From positions 1,054,001 to 1,118,000 of the forward strand of contig CAWJNK010000001.1 in the NCBI GenBank assembly GCA_963844205.1: a DNA stretch of 64,000 bases. The letters are read 5' to 3'. Shown here piece by piece: positions 16,732 to 25,567 of this stretch. Numbering within the stretch: the stretch's first letter is position 1; every line of letters begins with the position of its first letter. Source of the stretch: DASSUW01 sp963844205 (lineage in GTDB: Bacteria; Actinomycetota; Thermoleophilia; Solirubrobacterales; Solirubrobacteraceae). The translations under genes were made by a program, and so were the position numbers. The notes beneath the pieces are model-generated. The model saw only the letters and a program-made list of their open reading frames with translations. It was not told the DNA's origin and searched no databases.

Positions 16732-17021
16732 TGCTGAGAGGAGAACGTGAGGTACGCCGCCGCGGCTGGGGGACCGCGACGGCGCCCTTCAATCACGTTG
16801 CTGCCGGCCGAGCGACCGCCGGGGAGGAGAGAGGGACAAGCCGGGGCCGGAGCGCGTCGAGGCGGTCATGGCTCGTCCGTGAGCCGCGCCTCGTATGTTG
16901 GGGGGAACGACGGGAATACTCGCAACGGGGGATGGGCCGCTCGATACGGGCCGCCCGTCAATGTTGGTACGGAAAACCGAACCTAGATGGGCGGGCCAGC
17001 ATCCTGTGTACCCTCGGGCCG
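16732..17021. other. intergenic sequence without recognisable gene
   Basis: This stretch between the hairpin element and the amidotransferase gene shows no convincing coding sequence. A 79-codon frame from a GTG at 16747 has low-complexity composition. The last 30 bases contain the probable promoter of the next gene. Confidence 0.6.
17009..17014 (+). promoter_or_regulatory. probable -10 element for leaderless amidotransferase mRNA
   Basis: TACCCT fits TANNNT and ends 7 bases before the GTG at 17022. No ribosome-binding site precedes that GTG, so a leaderless transcript is likely. Confidence 0.4.
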
Positions 17022-17747
17022 GTGGTGGACACCCCGGTTCTCGCCGTCCTGCATAACCTCGACGACGCCTTCACCGGCCATGCGGGCCCGGCGCTGCGCG
17101 CGGCGGGCATCGAGCTCGACGAGCGCTTGCTGAAGGACGGCGACGGGCTGCCCGCGCTCGGGGACGTCGACGGCGTCCTCGCGTTCGGCGGCGAGCAGTC
17201 GGTGCGCGACATCGCGGACGAGCCGGTGCTGGCCGCCGAGGCCGAGCTGCTCCGCGACGCCGTCGCCCGCGACCTGCCCGTGCTCGGCGTGTGCCTCGGC
17301 GCGCAACTGCTCGCCCACGCGCTCGGCGGCAGCGTCGCCCGGCTGCCGCGCCGCATGGTCGCCTGGACGCCGATCGAGCCGCTCCCCGCCGCCGCGGGGG
17401 ACCCCGTCCTCGGCGCGCTGCCTGCGGGCGCCTTCGCCCTGCACTGGAACGAGGACGGCTTCGAGCCGCCGGCCGGCGCCGTCGAGCTGCTGCGGCGCTA
17501 TGGCCCGACCGCCGAGGCGTTCCGCTACGGCGATCGAGCATGGGGCGTGCAGTTCCACCCGGAGGTCGACCCCGAGAACCTGGAGGGGTGGTACCGGACC
17601 GGCTACCAGGAGCTGTCGGAGGCCGGCGTCACCGAGGCGCAGGCCCGCGCCGCCGACGCGGTCCACCTCTCCGGCCAGCGCGCGCTGTCCGAGGCGCTGT
17701 TCGGCGGCTTCGCCCGCGTCGTGGCCGCCCGCGCCGTCGCCGCGTGA
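17022..17747 (+). CDS. class I glutamine amidotransferase-like protein
   Basis: A 241-aa GATase1 domain protein. The nucleophile elbow is GVCLGAQ with Cys91, and the His/Glu pair is VQFHPEV (His179, Glu181), so the glutaminase triad is complete. There is no fused synthase domain, as in GuaA-like stand-alone proteins and gamma-glutamyl-GABA hydrolases. GTG 17022 (or the next codon, GTG 17025) is chosen because it follows a TANNNT box. The stop overlaps the thioesterase GTG (GTGA). Physiological substrate is not known. Confidence 0.85.
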   Translation: MVDTPVLAVLHNLDDAFTGHAGPALRAAGIELDERLLKDGDGLPALGDVDGVLAFGGEQSVRDIADEPVLAAEAELLRDAVARDLPVLGVCLGAQLLAHALGGSVARLPRRMVAWTPIEPLPAAAGDPVLGALPAGAFALHWNEDGFEPPAGAVELLRRYGPTAEAFRYGDRAWGVQFHPEVDPENLEGWYRTGYQELSEAGVTEAQARAADAVHLSGQRALSEALFGGFARVVAARAVAA

Positions 17748-18202
17748 GCGGGCCAAGCAAGCATGGCGGGGAATCGGCTGACGCCGATTCCCTTGGGGAC
17801 TATCCCCACCGGCTGGCGATCCCGACGCGCTGGCACGACAACGACGTCTACGGGCACGTCAACAACGTCGAGTACTACGCCTACTTCGACACCGTGATCA
17901 ACGCCTACCTGATCACCGAGGGCGGGCTCGACATCCACGCCGGCGGCGTGATCGGCCTGTGCGCGGAGTCGCACTGCGAGTTCTCGGCCCCGCTCGCGTT
18001 CCCGGAGACCGTGCAGGCCGGCCTGCGCGTCGCCCACCTGGGCCGCTCGAGCGTGCGCTACGAGATCGGCCTGTTCGGCGAGGGCGCGAGCGAGCCGGCG
18101 GCGACGGGCTGGTTCGTGCACGTGTTCGTCGACCGCGCGACGCGCCACCCGGCGGACATCCCGCCCGGCGTCCGGGCCGCGCTCTCGGCCTTGAGCTCGT
18201 AG
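17744..18202 (+). CDS. 4HBT hotdog-fold acyl-CoA thioesterase
   Basis: A 152-aa hotdog-fold protein. RWHDNDVYGHVNNVEYYAYFD is the 4-hydroxybenzoyl-CoA thioesterase signature with the catalytic Asp, and ESHCEFSAPLAFPETV and RSSVRYEIGLF follow as core strands. It probably hydrolyses a short or aromatic acyl-CoA in the cytoplasm. GTG at 17744 overlaps the amidotransferase stop, so the two are coupled. Confidence 0.85.
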   Translation: MSGPSKHGGESADADSLGDYPHRLAIPTRWHDNDVYGHVNNVEYYAYFDTVINAYLITEGGLDIHAGGVIGLCAESHCEFSAPLAFPETVQAGLRVAHLGRSSVRYEIGLFGEGASEPAATGWFVHVFVDRATRHPADIPPGVRAALSALSS

Positions 18203-18321
18203 ATGCCCTTCGTGTGCCGCCGGCCGCCGCGGCCGCTGCGGCCGTGCTCGAGGAACGCATGGATCTCGTCCCGGGGCCGGTCGATCGTGACGGTGACGGT
18301 TACGGGCTTCATACGCGCCAT
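18200..18321 (-). pseudogene. remnant of a SRPBCC (polyketide cyclase/dehydrase-like) gene
   Basis: On the minus strand, MKPVTVTVTIDRPRDEIHAF from about 18312 matches the first strand and helix of SRPBCC proteins, and soon after GGRRHTKGIYEL resembles a segment normally some 60-80 residues further on. The middle of the domain is missing and the frame then runs antisense into the thioesterase gene. This looks like an internal deletion plus loss of the 3' end. It starts about 10 bases from, and divergent to, the gene at 18332. Confidence 0.4.
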
Positions 18322-18331
18322 ACTGGCTCAC

Positions 18332-18718
18332 GTGCCCACTCCCGACGAGCTGCTCGCCCCGGGTCCGCTTGAGGCCGCGGTCGCCGCGCTGGCAGAGCGC
18401 AACCACCACCACCTCGCCCAGATGAGCCCCGCCGAGCGCGAGGACGCGATCGCGCACTGGCGCCAGCTCGCCGTCGCCGTGCTCACCGCCGCCGGCGCCG
18501 CGCTCGAGGACGGGGACGCCGAGGAGCCAGCCGAAGGGCCCGGCCGGGCCGTCATCGTGCTGGAGGACTCTGGCCCCGAGGAGATCGCCATCCACGCGAC
18601 GTTCTTCCCGCAGCTGGAGGACCTGGGGGGCGGCGAGGTCGGCGCCACCCCGGCCCAGGTCGCGGCGCTCGAGCTGCTCGAGCAGATCTCCGACGAGGAC
18701 GATCACCACCCCCACTGA
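18332..18718 (+). CDS. acidic hypothetical protein
   Basis: A 128-aa acidic protein of unknown function, with helical N-terminal half (LAERNHHHLAQMSPAERE) and a C-terminal segment EEIAIHATFFPQLEDLG, ending in an Asp/His-rich tail. GTG at 18332 follows CATACT at 18319-18324 by 7 bases and is probably leaderless. The stop TGA 18716-18718 lies inside the reading frame of the GAF/SpoIIE phosphatase, whose own start is unclear, so the two proteins are either coupled or joined by frameshifting at the C run 18709-18713. No family recognised. Confidence 0.65.
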   Translation: MPTPDELLAPGPLEAAVAALAERNHHHLAQMSPAEREDAIAHWRQLAVAVLTAAGAALEDGDAEEPAEGPGRAVIVLEDSGPEEIAIHATFFPQLEDLGGGEVGATPAQVAALELLEQISDEDDHHPH

Positions 18719-18719
18719 C

Positions 18720-20435
18720 ATCGCGACCGAGGGCGAGTGGCTCCGCCGCACGCTCGAGGAGATCGTCGCGCAGCTCAGGCGGCTGTTCGACCTGACCGGC
18801 TGCGCGTTCGTCGTCGTCGACTGGGAGCGCCGCCACATCAGCCCGGTCAGCGCCTGGTTCTCCTCCCGGGAGGTCGCGGAGGCGCTGGGAGCCGTGCTCA
18901 GCCGTCCCTATGACCCCGAGCGGCCGGGCATCACCGAGGCCGCGATCGAGCGCCGCGCGCCGCTGCTGATGGACGACATCACGGCCTGGCCGGGCGCCGC
19001 CGCCCTCCGCCGGAGGCTGTTCGAGCAGCTCCCGCCCGACCGGGCGCAGCTGACGTGGGACTTCTACGCCTCCGCCGCGCTGCTCTCATGCCCCGTCGAG
19101 GCGCCGGACGGCCGCATCCTCGGCGTGCTCGCGCTGTCCGCCTCCTCGTTCAGCGAGGACGAGGTGCGCAGCGCCGGCGTGTTCGCGCACCTGGCGGGCA
19201 TCGCGCTCGACCGCTCGGAGCTGCTCGGCCGCGAGCAGCGCCGCGCCCGCGAGGAGCTCACGCTCAACCGCGCGGTGCAGGAGCTCGGGCGCTCGCTCGA
19301 GCTCGAGGACCTGGCGGCCGCGATCGTCGAGCAGGCCCTGGTCATCAGCGGGGCGTCGAAGGCGATGCTCACCCGCCAGGAGCCGGCGAGCCGGGACCTG
19401 CAGGTCGTGTGCTCGCGCGGGTACTCGGAGCGGTTCCGCGACGCCCGCTTCGCCTCCGGCGAGGGCATGATCGGGCGGGTGATCGAGACCCGCGAGCCGT
19501 ACGTGAGCCGCGAGGCCGACCGCGAGCGCTTCCTCGAGTGGGTGGTCGCCGCCGAGGGCATCGGGTCGTTCGCGCACGTGCCGCTGTCGATCGGCCCGCG
19601 GCTGTTCGGCGTGCTCACGGTCGCCGACGAGCGCCCGGACGCCTGCGACGAGGAGCTGCTCCCGCGGCTGGAGGCGTTCGGGCTGGCGGCGGCAGGCGCG
19701 ATCGCCAACGCGCTCGACTTCGCCCGCGAGAAGCGCGTCGCGTTCGCGCTCACCCGCGGCTTCGTCCCCGGCCCGCTCCCCGAGCTCGAGGGCTTCGACG
19801 CCGGGCTCGTGTTCGAGCCGTCGGGCCATGCGGCCGGCGGCGGCGACTTCTTCGGCATCTGGCGGCTGCCGGACCGCTCGGTCGCGCTGCTGGTCGGCGA
19901 CGTCAGCGGCAAGGGCATCGAGGTCGCCGCGATCAGCTCGATGGTGCGCTTCTTCGTCGAGGCCCGCAGCCACGACGCCCCCGACCCCGCGCAGGTGATC
20001 GCGCAGACCGACGCGCTGCTGCGCGGCCGGCTCCCCGGCACCACGTTCGTGCCCGCCGTGATGATGGTGATCGACGAGCAGCGGATCCGCTGGTGCAACG
20101 CCGGCCATACGCCGCCGGTGCTGCTGTCCGCGACCGGCGAGCGCGAGCTGGGCGGCACCGGGCTCCCGCTCGGCGTCGACCCGGAGGGCACGCACGAGAC
20201 GCAGGAGCACGAGTTCGGGCCCGGCGACCTCGTGCTGGCCTACACCGACGGGCTCACCGAGGCGCGCCGCGAGGGCCGCCAGTTCGGCGACGTGCGGCTC
20301 CCCGGGCTGATCGCCGACCACGCTCGCGAGCTCGACGCCGACGGCCTCGTTCGGCGGCTTCGCGACGAGGTCGAGCAGTGGGCGCCCGAGCTCGACGACG
20401 ACATGGTCATCCTGGCCCTGCGGCGGCGCTCGTGA
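18720..20435 (+). CDS. GAF-GAF SpoIIE/PP2C-type protein phosphatase, start uncertain
   Basis: About 571 aa. Two GAF sensor domains (about residues 1-175 and 180-335) precede a PPM/SpoIIE phosphatase with metal-binding VFEPSGHAAGGGDFFG, VGDVSGKGIEVA and DDDMVILAL. It probably dephosphorylates a STAS anti-sigma antagonist. Good coding sequence extends from 18717, but the first ATG/GTG/TTG is at 18894, inside the first GAF domain. ATC at 18720 is the only near-cognate codon overlapping the previous stop, so the start is a guess; a CTG at 18783 or a +1 frameshift from the upstream gene are alternatives. Its stop overlaps the GNAT start. Confidence 0.8.
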   Translation: MATEGEWLRRTLEEIVAQLRRLFDLTGCAFVVVDWERRHISPVSAWFSSREVAEALGAVLSRPYDPERPGITEAAIERRAPLLMDDITAWPGAAALRRRLFEQLPPDRAQLTWDFYASAALLSCPVEAPDGRILGVLALSASSFSEDEVRSAGVFAHLAGIALDRSELLGREQRRAREELTLNRAVQELGRSLELEDLAAAIVEQALVISGASKAMLTRQEPASRDLQVVCSRGYSERFRDARFASGEGMIGRVIETREPYVSREADRERFLEWVVAAEGIGSFAHVPLSIGPRLFGVLTVADERPDACDEELLPRLEAFGLAAAGAIANALDFAREKRVAFALTRGFVPGPLPELEGFDAGLVFEPSGHAAGGGDFFGIWRLPDRSVALLVGDVSGKGIEVAAISSMVRFFVEARSHDAPDPAQVIAQTDALLRGRLPGTTFVPAVMMVIDEQRIRWCNAGHTPPVLLSATGERELGGTGLPLGVDPEGTHETQEHEFGPGDLVLAYTDGLTEARREGRQFGDVRLPGLIADHARELDADGLVRRLRDEVEQWAPELDDDMVILALRRRS

Positions 20436-20863
20436 TCGAGCTCCGCCGCGAGCCGCCCGACGGGCCGGCGGCCCGCGCGCTGTGGGAGGAGTACATGGCG
20501 CTCACCCGCGCGCGGCTTGGCGAGGACTTCCAGCCGAGCGAGGAGATCTTCGCCACCCCGGAGGACCTCGACGTGTGGCTCGTGCTCTACGAGGACGGCG
20601 AGCCGGTCGGCTGCGGCGGGCTGCGCGGGGAGGAGATCAAGCGCATGTTCGTGACCGCCCGGGCACGCGGGCGGGGCCACGGGCGGCGGCTGCTGCGCGA
20701 GCTCGAGGCGCTCGCCGCGCAGGCCGGGCACCGGCGGATCAGGCTGCTGACGACCGAGGCGCTGGTCGAGGCCCGGGCGCTCTACGCGTCCGCCGGGTAC
20801 GCGGAGGCGTCGCGATTCCGGATCGAGGACCGAACCGACTACTGGCTGGAAAAGCCGCTGTAA
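20432..20863 (+). CDS. GNAT family N-acetyltransferase
   Basis: A 143-aa GNAT acetyltransferase. Strand beta4 and the acetyl-CoA loop read IKRMFVTARARGRGHGRRLL (R-x-x-G-x-G/A), and LYASAGYAEASRF is the usual C-terminal motif B. The acceptor substrate is unknown. GTG at 20432 overlaps the phosphatase stop (GTGA), so it is translated with it. Confidence 0.9.
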   Translation: MIELRREPPDGPAARALWEEYMALTRARLGEDFQPSEEIFATPEDLDVWLVLYEDGEPVGCGGLRGEEIKRMFVTARARGRGHGRRLLRELEALAAQAGHRRIRLLTTEALVEARALYASAGYAEASRFRIEDRTDYWLEKPL

Positions 20864-20873
20864 CGTCTGATCC

Positions 20874-21767
20874 ATGGCCGAGCGGTTCTGCACCCTCGCG
20901 GACGGGCACGAGGTCTGCTTCGAGACCTTCGGCGACCCCTCCGATCCCGCGCTGCTGCTCACGATGGGCCTCGCGACGCAGATGCTCGGCTGGCACGAGG
21001 ACTTCTGCGACGCTCTCGCCGGCCGCGGCTTCCACGTGATCCGCTACGACAACCGCGACGTCGGCCGCTCGCAGAGGATGAACGGTCGCGTCCCGTCGAC
21101 GCTCGAGCTCCTGCGGCGCGACAAGCGGGCCGCGAGCTACACCCTGGAGGACATGGCGGCCGACGGGATCGGGGTGCTCGACCACCTCGGCATCGAGCGT
21201 GCGCACGTGATCGGCGCCTCCATGGGCGGGATGATCGTGCAGACGCTGGCGGCGCGGTTCCCCGAGCGCGTGCTCTCGCTGGTCTCGATGATGTCCAACA
21301 CCGGGGCTCGCTGGAGCGGCCAGCCGTCGCCGCGGCTCTACCACGTGCTGCTGAAGAACCCGCCGCGCGACCGCGCGGGCTACCAGCAGCACGCGGTGTG
21401 GGTGTTCTCGAAGATCGGCTCCCCCGGCTACGAGCGCGACGACGACGACCTCCGGCGGATCGCCGGGATGAGCTACGACCGCGGGATCAACCCGGCGGGG
21501 TCGGCGCGCCAGCTCGCGGCGATCATCCACTCCGGCGACCGCACGCCGCTGCTGCGCACGATCACGGCGCCCACGCTTGTGATCCACGGAGACAGGGACA
21601 AGCTCGTGCCCCCGTCGGGCGGGCGCGCGACCGCGCGCGCGATCCCGGGCGCGCGGCTGCTGCTCATCCGCGGCATGGGCCACGACATCCCGCGCGGGGC
21701 GTGGCCGATCATGTTCGACGCGATCGAGCAGAACGCCGCGCGCGCCGGCGCTCCCGCGGCCGCCTAG
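20874..21767 (+). CDS. alpha/beta hydrolase
   Basis: A 297-aa alpha/beta hydrolase with a full triad: nucleophile Ser116 in GASMGGM, Asp in VIHGDRDKLVPP and His in RGMGHDIPRG. The oxyanion-region MGLATQM near residue 31 and YDNRDVGRS near residue 59 are typical of an esterase/lactonase group in actinobacteria. It starts 10 bases after the GNAT stop and may be cotranscribed. Substrate unknown. Confidence 0.9.
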   Translation: MAERFCTLADGHEVCFETFGDPSDPALLLTMGLATQMLGWHEDFCDALAGRGFHVIRYDNRDVGRSQRMNGRVPSTLELLRRDKRAASYTLEDMAADGIGVLDHLGIERAHVIGASMGGMIVQTLAARFPERVLSLVSMMSNTGARWSGQPSPRLYHVLLKNPPRDRAGYQQHAVWVFSKIGSPGYERDDDDLRRIAGMSYDRGINPAGSARQLAAIIHSGDRTPLLRTITAPTLVIHGDRDKLVPPSGGRATARAIPGARLLLIRGMGHDIPRGAWPIMFDAIEQNAARAGAPAAA

Positions 21768-21812
21768 TGCCCCCGGCCGCAAGCACGACGCATTCCGACG
21801 GGCCCGGCCCGC

Positions 21813-21879
21813 GTCTGCCGGCACTCGGCAGGCGCACACGTGCCACCAGCATGCGAGCGCCTGCCGTGCACCGGCAGAC
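21813..21879. terminator. large inverted repeat, probable terminator or mRNA hairpin
   Basis: A 23-base arm at 21813-21835 pairs with 21857-21879, interrupted by a 4-base mismatch and closed by a 21-base loop. It lies between the hydrolase gene and hrpA with no T-tract, so it may be an intrinsic-like terminator or a structured leader. Only the first of these is usual for its position. Confidence 0.45.
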
Positions 21880-21937
21880 ACGACCCGGACTCCGCCGGGT
21901 TATGCGCCGAACTTACGGCCGGGACCACTAGCGCCCC

Positions 21938-24900
21938 ATGGCGGCGCTGCCGGCGATCGCCTACCCGCCCGAGCTCCCGGTCAGCGCCCACCGCGAGGAG
22001 TTGCTGGAGGCGATCCGCGAGCACCAGGTCGTGGTGGTGGCCGGCGAGACCGGCTCGGGCAAGACCACGCAGCTCCCGAAGCTGTGCCTGGAGCTCGGGC
22101 GCGAGCGGATCGCGCACACGCAGCCGCGGCGGCTGGCGGCGCGCACGGTCGCCGCGCGGATCGCCGAGGAGCTGCGCGTGCCGCTCGGCGAGGCGGTCGG
22201 GTACGCGGTCCGCTTCCGCGACCGCTCGCGCGCCGACACGCGCGTGCGGCTTATGACCGACGGCCTGCTGCTGGCCGAGATCCGGCGCGACAAGCTGCTG
22301 CGCCGCTACGACACGGTCATCGTCGACGAGGCGCATGAGCGGAGCCTGAACATCGACTTCCTGCTCGGCTACCTCGCGCGGATCCTGCCGCGGCGGCCGG
22401 ACCTGAAGCTGATCATCACCTCGGCGACCATCGACCCGGAGCGCTTCAGCCGCCACTTCGGCGACGGGCCGGTCGTCGAGGTGTCGGGCCGCACGTACCC
22501 CGTCGAGGTCCGCTACCGCCCCGTCGAGGACCCCGACCGCGACCAGGAGGACGCGATCGCCGACGCCGTGGACGAGCTGCTGCGCGAAGGGCCGGGCGAC
22601 GTCCTCGTGTTCCTCTCCGGCGAGCGCGAGATCCGCGACACCGCCGACGTGGTGGCCGGCCGACTGGGCGCCGGGACCGAGGTGCTGCCGCTGTACGCGC
22701 GCCTGTCGGCGGCCGAGCAACAGAAGATCTTCCGGCCGCACGCCAAGCGGCGGGTCGTGCTCGCCACCAACGTCGCCGAGACGTCGCTGACCGTGCCGGG
22801 CATCCGCTACGTCGTCGACCCGGGGACCGCGCGGATCAGCCGCTACAGCGCCCGCCTGAAGGTCCAGCGGCTGCCGATCGAGCCGATCTCGCAGGCGTCG
22901 GCCGACCAGCGCAAGGGGCGCTGCGGCCGGACGTCGGACGGCATCTGCATCCGCCTCTACAGCGAGGAGGAGTTCGAGGAGCGGCCGCGGTTCACCGAGC
23001 CCGAGATCCTCCGCACCAGCCTCGCGTCGGTGATCCTGCAGATGGCGGCGATCGGCCTGGGTCGCGTCGAGGACTTCCCGTTCCTGGACCCGCCCGACCG
23101 CCGCCAGGTGCGCGACGGGATCCGGCTGCTGGAGGAGCTCGGGGCGCTCGACGACGCCGGGCGGCTGACCAAGCTCGGCCGCCGGCTGGCGGACCTGCCG
23201 GTCGACCCGCGGATGGCGCGGATGGTGCTGGAGGCCGACCGGCTGGGGTGCGCCGAGGAGGTGATCGTGATCGCCGCCGCGCTGTCGATCCAGGACCCGC
23301 GCGAGCGCCCATCCGACCAGACCGCCCAGGCCGACCAGCTGCACGCCCGCTTCGCCGACCCCGAGTCCGACTTCCTCGCCTCCCTCAACCTGTGGCGGTA
23401 CCTGCGCGAGCTCCAGCGGTCGCTCTCCAGCAACCAGTTCCGCAAGCGCTGCCTGGCCGAGCACCTGCACCACCTGCGCATCCGCGAGTGGCAGGACCTC
23501 GTGCAGCAGCTCCGCGAGGCCGCGAAGGGCGTCGGCGTGACGTTCAACCGTACGCCCGCCGAGCCGGCCGACATCCACCGCGCGGTGCTGTCCGGCCTGC
23601 TCTCCCACCTCGGGCTGAAGGACCCGGCGTCCCGCGAGTACCAGGGCGCCCGCGGGGCACGGTTCGCGATCTTCCCCGGCTCCGGGCTGTTCAAGAAGCC
23701 GCCGAGCTGGGTCATGGTGGCCGAGCTCGTGGAGACGACGCGGCTGTGGGGGCGGACCGCCGCGAGGATCGACCCTGGCGACGTCGAGCCGCTCGCCCGT
23801 CATCTCCTGAAGCGGACGTACAGCGAGCCGCGCTGGGATCCGCGGCGCGGGTCGGTGGTGGCGACGGAGCGGGCGACGCTCTACGGGCTCCCGATCGTCA
23901 CCGACCGGACGGTCCAGTACGGGCGCATCGACCCGTTGCTCTCGCGCGAGCTGTTCATCCGCCGTGCGCTGGTCGAGGGCGAGTGGGAGACCCGGCACGC
24001 GTTCATGGCCGAGAACGCGCGGCTGGTCGAGGAGGTCGAGGCGCTGGAGCACCGGGCGCGGCGGCGCGACATCCTGGCCGGCGACGAGGCGCGGTTCGCG
24101 TTCTTCGACGCCCGGATCCCGGCGGACGTGGTGTCGGCGGCCGGGTTCGACCGCTGGTGGCGGGACCAGCCCGCGGACCTCCTAACTTACAGTCCGCGCG
24201 TGCTCGTCGATCCGGCGGCGGCGGCGATCGACGATCGCGAGTGGCCCGCCACCTGGAAGCAGGGCGAGCTGACGCTCGACCTCTCCTATCGCTTCGAGCC
24301 CGGAGCGCCGGACGACGGCGTGACGGTCGATATCCCGCTGCAGCTTCTGGGACAGGTGCGGGCCGACCGCTTCGAGTGGCTCGTGCCAGGGCTGCGCGAG
24401 GAGCTCGTGACGACGCTCATCCGCGGGCTCCCGAAGGAGCTCCGCCGGCCGCTGGTGCCGGTGCCGGAGACGGCCGCGCGCGTGCTGGCCGGGCTCGAGC
24501 CGCGCCGGCGCCCGCTGGCGCAGGACCTCAGCCGGCAGGTCGGAGTGCCGCCTGAGGCCTGGGACTTCGCGCGGCTGCCGCCGCACCTGCGGATGACGTT
24601 TCGCGTCGTGGACGAGCGGCGCGGCGTGCTGGCCGAGGGCGACGACCTCGCCGACGTCCGGGCACGGGTCCGGCCGCTCCTGCGCGCCGAGCTGACCGCG
24701 GCGGCCTCGCGGCTGGAGCGGACCGGGCTGACGTCGTGGGACGACATCGGCACGCTGCCGCGCGAGGTCACGCTGCGCGGCACCGGCCAGGCCGTGCGCG
24801 CGTACCCGGCGCTGGTGGACGAGGGCTCGACGGTCGGCGTGAAGGTGCTCGAGACGCCGGCCGCGCAGCGAACCTCGATGCGGGCCGGGACGCGGCGGTT

Positions 24901-25558
24901 GCTGATCCTGACCACCCCCTCCCCCGTCCGGTACGTCCTCGGCCGGGTCGACAACGCCGCGAAGCTCGCGCTGACCCCCACGCTTCTCGATGACATCGTC
25001 GTCGCCTCGGTGGAGGCGTTGATGGCGGAGGCAGGCGGGCCGGCGTGGGACGAGGCGGGCTTCGAGCGCCTCCGCGACCATGTGGCCGGTGGGCTGGCCG
25101 ACACGGTCGCCGACGCGGTCGCCGTCGTCGTGCGGGTTCAGGACGCCGCGCGCGAGGTGGAGGCACAGCTCGAGCCGCTGCGGGCGGTCCCGCTCCAGCC
25201 GGCGCGAGCCGACGTCCGGGCGCAGCTGCGGCGGCTCGTGTTCCCCGGCTTCGTGGCCGCAACCGGCCTCGCGCGGCTGCCCGACGTGGAGCGCTACCTG
25301 CGGGCGGCGTCGCGGCGGCTCGAGCGGCTCCCGGACGCCACGGCGGTCGACCGCGACCGCATGAACGCGGTCCACGAGCTCGAGCGGGTCTATCGCGAGC
25401 GCCTGGCCGCGAGCCCGGACGCCGACGGCCTGCGCGAGATCCCGTGGATGCTCGAGGAGCTGCGCGTCTCCCACTTCGCCCAGTCGCTCGGGACCCGCGG
25501 CCCGATCTCGGCCAAGCGGATCCGCCGCGCGCTGGACGAGGCGACCACGCGCGCGTAG
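21938..25558 (+). CDS. hrpA: ATP-dependent RNA helicase HrpA (DEAH box)
   Basis: A 1206-aa DEAH-box helicase, close to the usual 1,200-1,300 aa of HrpA. Motif I GETGSGKTTQ (about residue 37), Ia TQPRRLAAR, II DEAH, III SAT, IV FLSGEREI, V TNVAETSLT and VI QRKGRCGR are all present, followed by the HA2/OB region and the long HrpA C-terminal domain. HrpA unwinds RNA and in other bacteria acts on stalled ribosomes and fimbrial mRNA processing. It is monocistronic or leads into the FHA gene 9 bases downstream. Confidence 0.95.
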   Translation: MAALPAIAYPPELPVSAHREELLEAIREHQVVVVAGETGSGKTTQLPKLCLELGRERIAHTQPRRLAARTVAARIAEELRVPLGEAVGYAVRFRDRSRADTRVRLMTDGLLLAEIRRDKLLRRYDTVIVDEAHERSLNIDFLLGYLARILPRRPDLKLIITSATIDPERFSRHFGDGPVVEVSGRTYPVEVRYRPVEDPDRDQEDAIADAVDELLREGPGDVLVFLSGEREIRDTADVVAGRLGAGTEVLPLYARLSAAEQQKIFRPHAKRRVVLATNVAETSLTVPGIRYVVDPGTARISRYSARLKVQRLPIEPISQASADQRKGRCGRTSDGICIRLYSEEEFEERPRFTEPEILRTSLASVILQMAAIGLGRVEDFPFLDPPDRRQVRDGIRLLEELGALDDAGRLTKLGRRLADLPVDPRMARMVLEADRLGCAEEVIVIAAALSIQDPRERPSDQTAQADQLHARFADPESDFLASLNLWRYLRELQRSLSSNQFRKRCLAEHLHHLRIREWQDLVQQLREAAKGVGVTFNRTPAEPADIHRAVLSGLLSHLGLKDPASREYQGARGARFAIFPGSGLFKKPPSWVMVAELVETTRLWGRTAARIDPGDVEPLARHLLKRTYSEPRWDPRRGSVVATERATLYGLPIVTDRTVQYGRIDPLLSRELFIRRALVEGEWETRHAFMAENARLVEEVEALEHRARRRDILAGDEARFAFFDARIPADVVSAAGFDRWWRDQPADLLTYSPRVLVDPAAAAIDDREWPATWKQGELTLDLSYRFEPGAPDDGVTVDIPLQLLGQVRADRFEWLVPGLREELVTTLIRGLPKELRRPLVPVPETAARVLAGLEPRRRPLAQDLSRQVGVPPEAWDFARLPPHLRMTFRVVDERRGVLAEGDDLADVRARVRPLLRAELTAAASRLERTGLTSWDDIGTLPREVTLRGTGQAVRAYPALVDEGSTVGVKVLETPAAQRTSMRAGTRRLLILTTPSPVRYVLGRVDNAAKLALTPTLLDDIVVASVEALMAEAGGPAWDEAGFERLRDHVAGGLADTVADAVAVVVRVQDAAREVEAQLEPLRAVPLQPARADVRAQLRRLVFPGFVAATGLARLPDVERYLRAASRRLERLPDATAVDRDRMNAVHELERVYRERLAASPDADGLREIPWMLEELRVSHFAQSLGTRGPISAKRIRRALDEATTRA

Positions 25559-25561
25559 GGT
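25556..25561 (+). promoter_or_regulatory. probable -10 box within hrpA stop codon for FHA gene
   Basis: TAGGGT, which includes the hrpA TAG stop, fits TANNNT and ends 6 bases before the GTG at 25568, suggesting a leaderless internal promoter for the FHA-HTH gene. Confidence 0.35.
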
Positions 25562-25567
25562 GGCGCC

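Noticed and set aside
16747..16986. 79-codon frame with a GTG and GAGAGGAG upstream
   Set aside because: Low-complexity, Arg/Gly-rich, no third-position G/C bias and no domain; probably chance.
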